Origin: JABSOG01 sp041583135
GTDB taxonomy: Bacteria; Pseudomonadota; Gammaproteobacteria; Enterobacterales; Alteromonadaceae
DNA length: 55,614 nucleotides
Reading direction: 5' to 3'
NCBI GenBank assembly: GCA_041583135.1
Contig: JBFHGJ010000029.1
Coordinates: forward strand, 1 to 55,614
Shown here: in pieces, positions 28,545 to 40,500 of the stretch
How positions within the stretch are numbered: position 1 is the stretch's first letter
Layout of the letters: every line of letters starts with the position of its first letter
Made by a program: the position numbers and the translations under genes
The notes under the pieces: generated by a model
Told to the model about the DNA's origin: nothing
The model's input: the letters and a program-made list of their open reading frames with translations, nothing else
Databases searched by the model: none

Positions 28545-31500
28545 AGGGTTAGTTCCATTTCGTTTTCGCCAAGCTGGTCTTGTTGCGTAAATTGCACATC
28601 ATTGATGATTTGATGGGTGCTGATCACCCGGCCCAAGGTACGTATGGTTTGGGCATCAAAAAACTGTTTCAAAGTCACTTCCATTTCAAATTGTCGATTA
28701 ATATTCACCAACAGTTGGACCACCGAAAGTGAATGTCCGCCAATGGTAAAAAAGTTGTCGTCTACGCCGATGCGTTCAAGCCCCAGAATTTGCTGCCAAA
28801 TGTCTGCGAGCTGTTGCTCTATCTCATTACTCGGCGCGACATATTCAATTTGCAAAGCACTAAAGTCCGGCTTCGGCAAGGCATTGCGGTCAGCCTTACC
28901 ATTACTGGTCACCGGGATCGCCGGCAACATCATCAGCAGCGCAGGCACCATATACTCAGGCAGTTGCTGCGCCAGTTCAGATTTGAGTGATTCGCTGGTC
29001 GCGCCTCGATTGTCATCAGCGGTGCTTTGCAACACCACATAACCCACCAGACAAGGCTCTCCGGCGGCATTTTGCGCCGCCACCACCAAACTTTCTTTGA
29101 CTGACGCCAAGCGATTGAGCGCCGCTTCAATTTCACCTAGTTCGATTCTAAAGCCGCGAATTTTAACCTGATGGTCCAGTCGGCCTAAGTAAATCAATTG
29201 ACCGCAGTCGGACCAACGAACCAGATCGCCAGTACGATACCAGCGCCTTTGCTTGCCATCGACCACAAAACGTTCTTTGGTCATTTGCCCGCGATTTAGA
29301 TAACCTCTGGCCAAACCGACTCCGCCGATATACAACTCGCCCGGCGCGCCTGTCACGGCCAGCTGGCCATTTCTATCGACCACTTTGAGTTGAATATTGT
29401 CTATCGGACGACCGATAGGCACACTATGATGGCGCGATAACTCGCCTGAGCAGTCCCAGTAGCTGACGTCGATAGCCGCTTCGGTTGGGCCATAGAGGTT
29501 GTGCAGGGCAACCTGTGGACACTGACGCTTAAACTGTTCGACATGACTGAGCGCCAACGCCTCACCAGAGCAGAAAACCTGCGCCAAACTGCGTCCTAAG
29601 CCGCTATCGGTTCGAGCCACGTCAACAAAATTGAGCAAACTGGCCAACATCGACGGCACAAAATGCACCTTGGTTACCCGCTCGGACGCTATCAAGTCCA
29701 CCAGATAATCCGGCTGTAAATGTCCGCCGGGCTTCGCCAACACCAACCGTGCACCAGTCGTTAGCGGCCACATAAATTCCCACACCGAGACGTCAAAGCT
29801 GAACGGCGTTTTTTGCAAGATAGTGTCACTGTTGTCACAACCATATTGGCGCTGCATCCAGCCAATGCGATTAACCAGCGCTTGATGTTCGACCATCACG
29901 CCTTTAGGTTGCCCGGTAGAGCCGGAGGTGTAGATGACATAAGCCAAGTGTCGCGAGGTCAAGCCACTCACTTGAACATCATCTGCCGGGTATGTATCGA
30001 GCTGTGGCCAAAATGCCTCGTCCAAATACACCGCTTGGGTTTTATCAAACAATTGTGCAGGTTCGATATCGCAGTCGCTAAAGCGATGCTGACTCAACAC
30101 CGTTTTGAGCGCACTATCGCCGAGCATGTATTGGATCCGCTGTAGTGGATATTTGGGGTCGAGGGGCACATAGGCACCACCGGCTTTCAACACCGCCAAA
30201 ATAGCCACCACCATGTCTATCGAGCGCTCCATGCAAATACCGACCAAGGTATCGGGTCTCACCCCTCGTTCGGCTATCAAATACCCGGCCAAACGATTGG
30301 CGCGCTGATTGAGCTCGGCATAACTTAGCTGACGGTCGTCGAACTTCACCGCCACTTGCCCAGGATTGAGCGACACCTGCTGCTCAAACAGTTGATGGAT
30401 CTTCACTTCACGGTCAAAGTCCCTATCGGTGTTATTCCAGTGTTGCCACTGTTGTCGCTCTGATAGGCTTGCCAGCTCAAGCTGATTGACGACACCTTGA
30501 GGCGCGCTGCAAACGCTCTCCAGCAACACCTCAAGATAGCCTTGGATCCTCTCGATGGCCTGCTCGCTAAAGATCCCGCCATCGAGTTTTAACGACAGAA
30601 TGTGCCGTCCGCCATTGTTGGCGCAGGTCAAGCCATATAAATAGTTGGTTTGCTCGAACGTCTCGCTGCCGGAGATCTCAACCAGCCCTTCAAGGCGGTC
30701 ATAGATGTGAAAATTGACGTAATTGAACAGTGAGGCGGCAAAATCCAGTCCCGACTGCTGTTGTATTTTCGCCAATGGATATTTTCGATAGCGCGACAAC
30801 TCAAGTAATTGCCCATCGATTGCGGCTATCCAATCTTGCCATGTGGCCTTGGTATCATCAATGTTGTTGCGCCCCAATTTTGCATTGAACGGCAAAGTGT
30901 TGAGAAACAGCCCCAAGGTCAATTCGCTGCCACTGCCCTCAGGCCGCCCATTAAACACCACCGACGTGGTTAGGTCTTCGCCACCGTTGAGGGCACTGAG
31001 CAATTGCAGGTGTATCGCCATAAAAATCGACTTTTCATGGATCTGCATCGTTTTTGCCAGCTGGCTAATGAGCGCCGACTGACGCTCGGTTGCCACCACT
31101 TGGCAATGACCGCTACTGGTTTTTTCCTGTCCGGTCCACCAAGGCAAACGGCAATCAGCCAACTGTGCCTGCCAATATTCTGCTGCGCCTTCGTCCGCCA
31201 GCATTTCCAGCTCTTGGGCGATAAACTGACGATATGGCAAAGGCCGCTCAGGGTTATTAGGTGCCACCGATGGTTCCGGCGCCAGTGCCTGTAAGTATAA
31301 TTTCAGTAGATTCGCTTGCATGGTGGCCACACTCCAACCATCGAGCAGCGCGTGATGAAAACTCAAGCTGAACTGGAAGTGGTCATCGCCCAGCCGGTGA
31401 ATGGTGATATACCACAGCGGTTTACCCGGGCTAAAACCACTCACCACATCGCTTGCGGCAAATGCACTAAGCTCAGCCTGTTGCTGCTCGGTCGTGAATT

Positions 31501-34500
31501 GGCGCAAATCGACCACCTCAAGCGGCAACTCAATTTTGCCTTGTATGGTGTGCAATAACCGCTTGCCTTGTTCAAAGACAATGCTTCGCAGCAATTCATT
31601 GTCCTCTACCAGTTGGCCTAACGCCTGTTCGAACGCCTCAAGCGACCAACTTTGGCTCATTTTGGTGCTAAACAAGTCGTGATATACCCCTTGCCCCTGG
31701 TACATCAAATGGTGAAACACCATGCCTTGCTGGGTCAACGACAAAGGATAGGCATCGACGATGGTGTTGTCGGCTATCTGCGCCGCCAACATGGCGCGTT
31801 CTTCTTGGTCGATAAGACTAAAAGGTTCGACCTGTTGCAATCCTCTAGTCTCGCCATCTGACTCGACAATAAGTGCAGACAGATGGGCGATGGTTGGCGC
31901 TTTAAATAACTGCTCAATACTCAGCTCTATTTGCTGCATCTTGGCTTGAGCCACGAGGCGAATAGCAAGAATAGAGTCACCACCTAAGGCAAAGTAGTTG
32001 TCGTTGATCCCCACCTGTTCGATGTCTAAGACCTGTTGCCACACATCGCACAGCGTTGCTTGCAGCGCAGAGCACGGCGCCTCATAGGACTGCTGCGCAA
32101 GCGCCGCATCCACACTCGGCAAGCGAGCGACATCGACTTTACCATTGCCGGTCAAAGGTAACGCAGGCAGTATCGCAAATGCCGCAGGGATCATGTAATT
32201 TGGCAAAAAGGCGCTAAGATGTTCACGCACGCTCGCCACAGACAAATCTTCACTGCCGACAAGATAGGCTACGATCCGTCTGTCGTTATCGCCGGTATCG
32301 TTTGGCTGTGTCATAACATAGGCGTCATTGACCCCTTCAAAGGCCATCAACGCATGTTGAATTTCACCCAGTTCGATTCTAAACCCGCGAATTTTGACCT
32401 GACTATCACGCCTACCCAAATACTCCAGTTCGCCATCGCTGCGATAACGACCGATATCGCCGGTGCGGTAAAACCGCTGAGCACCTAGGTGCGGTATGTG
32501 GACAAAGCGCTCTGCGCTTAGCCCAGGCTGCTCCAAATAACCTAAAGTGACCCCTGCACCACCGACATACATCTCACCTGCGACTTGCGGTGGCAGCAGT
32601 TTTTGCTGCTCATCTAAAATCAACACGCTCAAGTCGGACAATGGCCGACCAATGATGCTCGCCCCGTGTGATTTGGCAATCAGGGCCAGATCGACGCGCC
32701 CAAATGTCACATGCACGGTAGTTTCGGTGATACCGTACATATTGATTAGCTTAGGCTGGCTATCACCATGTTTGGCAAACCAAGGTTTGAGCGATGCAAA
32801 GTTCAGCGCCTCACCGCCAAACACCACATAGCGCAATGCCAGCGACGCTCCTACGCCAGTTTCGATATCGTTTTGAATAAACGCAGTAAAGGCACTGGGC
32901 GTTTGATTGAGCACGGTAACCTGTTGGCTCAGTACCAAATCGTAAAAGTCGCTGGGCGAGCGCGAGACCCAATAAGGCACAATGACCAACCGGCCACCAA
33001 AGGCCAAAGCGCCCCAGATCTCCCATACCGAGAAGTCAAACGCAAACGAATGGAACAAAGTCCACACGTCTTGGTGATCAAAGGCAAATTCAGTTTGTGC
33101 ACTGCTGAGTAGCCGCACGACATTGTGGTGACTGACAACAACACCTTTGGGCTGACCGGTAGAGCCGGAGGTAAAGATCACATAAGCAGGGCTGTCTGCG
33201 CTCAAAGACACAACCGGCCCTTTGCTAAAGGCGCTGCTATCGCTACGCCAATCCAGACTATCAAGACACAACGCTTGAGCGTCATCAATCGTGAGTTTTT
33301 CGCACAAAGCACTATGGGTCAATACCGTATCGAGCTTGGCTTGTTGCAAGATGTACTCGACTCTACTGGCAGGCATATCCGGGTCTAACGGCACGTAGGC
33401 GCCACCGGCTTTGAGCACCGCCAATATCGCAACAATGGTATCGATACCGCGCTCAAGACAAATCCCCACCAAATCGCCCGGTTTTATCCCACGCCGCTCC
33501 TGTAGATAAAAGGCCAGTTGATTGGCACGACAATTCAATTGCTGATAGCTCAGCTGTTGCTGCTCAAATACCAGTGCGACAGAGGCCTGATGACGCTCGG
33601 CAATGGCCTCAAACAGCGTGACCAACGTTTCGTCATTTTGCGCACAAGACGCCGCCTCAAGGCACTGATGATTAGACATCGCCAAGATAGTCTGACGCTG
33701 CGCTGGTGGCACAACATCGATTTGCGACAACTGCACAACCTCTGGGTTACACAGCTGGGTCAACACATGAACGACATACTCGCCTACCTGCTGGGCATCA
33801 ATGCTATGGGCCGCTTGAATGGTCAGGGCAAAATTATCGGCAAAATCGTCAACCAACAGACTGAGCGGATAGTTGCTGCGCTCCTGACCGGCAATAAATT
33901 CAAGCAAAGGTGGCTCTTGCTCAACCGCCGCCGTTTCTGCGTCGATACGTGAATGACGATAATTGATCATCGCAGTAAACAGTGGCGCATCACTGGCCAG
34001 CGCGCTGTGGCGCTGCGCCTGAGCCAAACTGACATATTCAAAGTTCAGCAATTGATGCAGCGCGCTGTTGGTTTGCCTCAGCAGCTGCTCAACAGTTTTG
34101 GCAGCCAACTTCACCCTCACCGGCAAGGTATTGATAAATACCCCAGGCATAGTGTCACCACCTTCAATGCCTTGCAGGCGACCGGAAAGCACGGTGCCAA
34201 ATACCACATCCTGACGGTCGCAGCAGGCCGCCAATACCAACGCCCATGCGGCATGGAAATAGGCCGCAGCCGCCATCCCCTGCTGCTGGCACTGGCGACG
34301 TAATGCCGATGCCAATTCCCTGTCAAGCGGGATTTGAATGTCATTGATGGCACCACAACGGATATCGACAATGCCGAATGGCGCGCTGATGCTATCAACA
34401 TCACCAAGCATATCGGCAAAATAACTCGCGGCATCTTGGTTATCGACGCGCGCCAGACAATGGGCAATGTAGGCCCGATATGGCACTGCCGGTGCCAAGC

Positions 34501-37500
34501 TCGCTTGCAGACCATTACAGTAGGCATTCGCTTCTTGCCTAACGATATCCAAGGTAACGTGGTCGGCAATGATATGGTGCAATTCAAGCAGCACATAATG
34601 GCGCTCGCTCAGCGCATCCCAGGCACAGGTCAAGCGCAACAGACTCGGTGAGGTCAAATCGAACCGGCCGATATGCTCGGCGCCGTCAATTGCCCCGCGT
34701 AGCTCACTCCGGCCCAAACATAAACCTTGCATCGCCCCTTTGATATCAAACTCGGGCGCGATATTGAGCGTATGTTGCTGTAAAGGCGCATGGCGCAAAA
34801 CCACCTGAACCGGCTGTGTCAGCCCTTGCCAAACCACCGCAGTTCGCAAAATATCGTGTCGGTCTATGACAAATTGCAGCGCTTCGACCAACTTGGCCAA
34901 TTGCAGATCGTCGGCAACACTAAACAGCGACGACATCACATAAGGATCGTTCTCCGGCTCGGCAATATGATGAAACAACATGCCCTGCTGCAATGGACCC
35001 AAAGGATAAATGTCCTGAATATTGCCCTCGCCGCCACTCACCGACTGCGCGATGGCGGTAAGCTCCGCTTCGTTTAACTGAATCAAGTTCAGCATCTGTG
35101 GCGTGATCTTTAGGCAATGCTCAGGAATAAGGTTATCAGGCACCACAAAATCTTCAACGCTCACATCGGTGTTGGCATCGATAGCATCGGCAAAATCTCC
35201 CAACAACGGGTGGCTAAAGACCAGACGGGCTGTCGCACTGACACCTCGTTGTCTTAAATGGGCGATCACTTCCATCACCCGTAGCGAATGCCCACCCAAG
35301 GCGAAAAAGTTATCGTTAAGGCCCGGCTTGTCTACTGCCAATACCGCAGACCAGATATCGGCCACTAAACACTGTGTTGGGCTTTGTGGCGCCACATAGG
35401 CCACGGCCTGCTCTGACGCCGTACATTTCGGTAGGGCTTTGCGGTCAAGCTTGCCGTTATTGGTCACTGGCATCGCCGGCAAAACATGATACAGCTGAGG
35501 CACCATGTAATCGGGTAACGTTCTCGACAACTGCTTTATCAACGTTTGATTAGACGGCGCTCGGTCCGGGTCGTTCAATACCAAATAAGCCACCAAATTC
35601 TGCTCGGTGTCATCTGCTATCACAACCGCTTCTCGAACCTCGCTCAGACCGGTCAAAACCGTTTCAATTTCGCCTAATTCAATGCGCAAACCACGGATCT
35701 TGACTTGATGGTCCATCCTGCCGAGATAGGCCAATTGGCCATCGCTTTGCCAGCGCACCAAATCGCCGGTTTTATACCAGCGGGTTTGTTGTTGGTCGAA
35801 TATAAAACGCTCTGCGGTCAGCTGCGGCTGATTGATATAGCCTCGGGCCAAACCAACACCGCCAATATACAACTCGCCCAATGCGCCAATTGGCACCGGC
35901 TGGCCAAAGTCATCGCATACTTGCAGTTGAATATTACTGATTGGACGGCCGATAGGAATGCCGTGGCCCGGCAATAACGGCCCGGCGCAGTCCCAATAGC
36001 TCACATCGATGGCCGCTTCGGTCGGTCCGTATAGGTTATGCAGCGCCACATCAGGGCATTGCAACTTAAACAGCTCAACATGATTAAGCGCCAACGCTTC
36101 ACCGGAACAAAAGACTTGGCGCAGACTTTTGGCAGCGGCCAAATCTCCTAAGCTCAACATACTGGCCAACATCGATGGCACAAAATGCAGCTTGGTGATC
36201 TGCTGCTCGGCTATCAACTCGCTTAAATAGTGCGGATCTTTATGACCTTGCGGCTTGGCCAATACCATAGTCGCACCGGCGCTCAGCGGCCAGATGAATT
36301 CCCAAACCGATACGTCGAAGCTAAACGGTGTCTTTTGCAAGATCTTATCACTCGCATCACAGCCGTATTGCCGCTGCATCCAATCGATACGGTTAACCAA
36401 AGCTCGGTGTTCGACCATCACCCCTTTAGGCTGTCCGGTCGAGCCGGAAGTATAGATAACATAAGCCAAATGTTGGCTATTGAGTGCGCTTACACCTAAG
36501 TTTTCATCGCGATAACCGGCAACCTCGTTACGATGCGCCTCGGTATCGAGACAAATTGCCAATTGCGCATCGATTTGACCGTCTTGTGCCCACTGTTGCT
36601 CGGTCAAAACCGCAGCGACACCACTGTTGTCGATGATATAGGCCAATCGCTCTGCCGGGTATTGCGGCTCTAACGGCACATAGGCGCCAGCGGCTTTCAA
36701 CACCGCCAGTATCGACACCACCATATTGCTGCCGCGCGCCAAACAAATGCCAACCCGAGTGTCGGGTTTGACCTGATAGCGCTCAACCAATAGACGAGCC
36801 AATCGATTGGCCTGTTGATTGAGCGACTGGTAGCTGAACTGTTGTTGTCCGTCGATAACGGCCACGGCATGGGGCTGTACACTTGCCATGTGTTCAAAGG
36901 CTTGGTGCGCCAATTGCTCGGTGTTAAATGCAACCTCGGTATCGTTCCAAGTGCGCAATTTTTGTTGCTGCTCGGCGCTTAAAATCGGTGCTGACAGTAC
37001 CCCTGAGCGCGGCTGCTTGAGCATCCCCCGCAACAGAGATTCAAAGCTTTGCGCCATCAATTCGATACTGCTCGATTCGAACAAATCACTGTTGTACTGC
37101 CAACCCAACGCCAGACCATCGGCCAATTCGGTGACATTCAACGTCAGGTCGTACTTGGCCACCGCCGCTGATTGCTGCAATTGGGCAACACTCAATCCCG
37201 GCAAAGCCAAAGTCGATTCTTGGGTGTTTTGCAACACCAACATCACTTGAAACAGTGGGCTGTAGCTCAAACTTCGTTCGGGCTTTAACGCCTCGACCAA
37301 CTGCTCAAACGGCACTTGTTGATGCGCATAGGCATCGAGCAACATATGACGGTTGCTATCGAGTAGCTGTTCAAAGTCAGGGTTTTGCGACAGGTCGCAA
37401 CGCAACACCAAGGTATTGACAAAAAATCCGACCAGCTCGGCTATTTCTTCCTGATCGCGATTGGCGACCGCCGTGCCGATAACAATATCCTTCCCATGAC

Positions 37501-40500
37501 TCAATCGCGCCAGCAATGTCGCAAATACGCTATACAAGCCCATAAACAAGGTGGCATTGTGGGATTGACAAAAACGCAGCAAAGCCGCGCTTAAGTCGTT
37601 ATCGATTCGGCTGACATAGTTGGCGCCGACAAAGCGCTGCTGTTGCGGCCTCACCTTATCAAGCGGCAGTGAGTGTACGCTGGGAATACCGCACAACTGC
37701 TGCTGCCAATACGCCAGTTGCCGGGTCAGTTCGTCGCCTTGCAAAAATTGCCGCTGCCAATAGGCATAATCGACATATTGTAACGACAAAGGTGCCAGCG
37801 GGTTTGGCTGCTGTTGCACAAAAGCATGGTAAAGCTGACACAATTCTTCGATCAAAATACTAGTGGACCAACCGTCGCAGGCGATATGATGGGTGGTGAG
37901 CAACAGTACGAACTGTTCATCAGGTAGCCTGAGCAACTGCACCCGCAACATCAAATCGTTTTCAAGATCAAAGCATTGCGCCGCTTGCGCCGCGACATAA
38001 TGCGACACCTGCTCAGACAATTGCGCTTCACTCAATGCACTCAAATCGACACTATTGATAATATTTGTCTGGTCTAACCCTAACTCGGCGAGTTCAAGCA
38101 CCCGTTGATAAGGCTGACCATTGTCGGCCATATGATATTGAGTGCGTAAAACCTGATGTCGCTCAATGAGCGCAATACACGCACGGCTTAAGGCATCAAG
38201 GTCCAAAGTGCCCCGCAGTTTTACCGCACTTGGCATATTATAATGGCTGCTGTCGCCTTCGATTTGACAGAGCATCCACAGCCTTAACTGGGTAAAAGAC
38301 AGCGGTTTGTGTTGCATCGGCGGCATCACGCCAATCGCTAGCCGACTATTGTCATTATCCGCTGTCCTCAGGCGTGCGATTTGTTCGGCTTGCTCAGCCA
38401 AAACCCCATGACTAAACACCGCTCTTAGCGGAAATTCGATAGCAAAGGCCTTATTAATAGCACTGACCAATCGCATCGCCAACAGCGAATGTCCACCACG
38501 AGCGAAAAAGTCATCGCTGATACAAATATCAGTCGCATTCAATACCCTTGACCAGATCTCAAGCAAATCTCGCTCGGTATCGTTGCGCGGCGCCACAATG
38601 GTTGCCGCTTGCCTTAGGTTTTGCGGCCTAGGTAAGGCTTTACGGTCGATTTTGCCGTTGGCGGTCATCGGAAACTCGGCAATGAAGATAAGCCGAGTCG
38701 GCACCATATAGGCGGCCAACTGCCCCTGTAAATGACCGCGCAGCGCCTGTTCAAACGCCGCGAGCGTTTCGGGTTCGTCCAGTAGCTGTGGCGTTTCGAC
38801 AACCACATAGCCAAACAGTTGCGTCTGCTGTGAATTGTCCGACTCAACCACCACAAGCGTATCTTTAACGTTGGCAAAGTTAGGATCGCTGAAGGATTTG
38901 ATCACCGCCTCAATCTCACCCAACTCGATTCTGAAACCGCGGATCTTAATTTGATGATCGACCCGTCCAAGACATTCAATCTCGCCGTCTTCACTCCAGC
39001 GCGCCAAATCTCCAGTGCAATATAGTCGGCGATAATAAGGCGCGTCGCCGGGGCGGTAGAATGGATTATCGATAAATTGCTTAGCGGTCAATTGCGGCTG
39101 GTTATGATAACCTCGAGCCAAACCAATGCCCGCTACGCACAACTGACCGGCCACACCAATGCCCGCTAAGGCATTGTTTTGGTTAAGCACATACAGCTTG
39201 GTATTTTGTAAGGCGTTACCGATACTGTTGCTGCCGGGTTTAATCTCAGCAAAGCTGGCATTGACGGTACATTCGGTTGGCCCATAGGCATTGAGTAACG
39301 CAGGTAATTTGCCGGGCTTTTGATACCAGTGCGTCGCTGCCGCCGGGTTTATCTTATCGCCACCGACACTGATATGACGCACTTGCTCGGCCAAAAATGG
39401 GCCTTCATCCCAAGCCAGCTCGTGCCAAAATGCCGTTGGTAAATTCAATACGCTGATTTGATAGTCTCGGCAGCATTGGTAGAAACGCTCAACGCTGTCA
39501 AGCCAATGGTCTTCTCTAATGACCAAAGTACAACCACTACACAGGGCTGGAAAAATTTCCTCAACAGACATATCGAACGACACTGGTGCAAACAACAACA
39601 TCACATCCTCAGCGCTCAAGCGATAACGCCGCTTGAGATCTTCGGTGAGATTAACCAGCCCGCCATGTTCGATCAACACCCCTTTGGGCGCACCGGTAGA
39701 GCCTGAAGTGTAAAGCATGTAGGCGAGATCTTGAGGTGAAGTCGCAACCAAAGTGCCGAGATCAGCGTCACTGAAATCCTCAAGCACTGAGGACAACTGC
39801 TCATCGTCAAGACAGATTGTATCGACCGCATTAAATGGCAGCACACGGCTCAAATGGCTGCTGGTCAAAATGCCCGTTAGACCGGAATCGGCGACCATAT
39901 AACTCAACCTCGCCTCAGGCAACTTAGGATCAAGAGGCAAATAGGCGCCACCAGCTTTCAAAATGGCCAAGATAGAGACAACCATTTCGATAGAGCGCTC
40001 AAAGCACAGCCCCACCAACCCATTGTCCCTCGCCCAACCTCGACTTAGGATATGGCGCGCCAGTCGATTGGCCTTTGCGTTCAATTGTTCATAGCTCAAG
40101 CTCTGCTCGGCAAATCTCAATGCACTGTGGTGTGGCCGATTCTCAGCTTGGCGCTCAAACAACTCGACAATGGTACTTTGCGCGGAATAGTCACAAGCGG
40201 TATTGTTCCAAACATCAAGCAGTAAATTGCGCTCGGCGGCGGGGATCATGTCCACGGCCATCGCTGGCTTTTCAGGCTCAGCCAATAAACCATCAAGCAA
40301 GACGCTAAAATGTTCGGCGAAGCGCTCAATGGTTTGTTCGGCAAATAGGTGAGTCGAATATTCCCAAACCAGCTGAAAACCGTCTTGCCAAGGTCTCACA
40401 TTGAGCGTCAAGTCAAAGTGGGAAACACCGCCATTACCAGCGGCAAGCGGCTCAACCGACAGTTGCGGTAGCGATACGCTGGTGCCATCGTCATTTTGCA

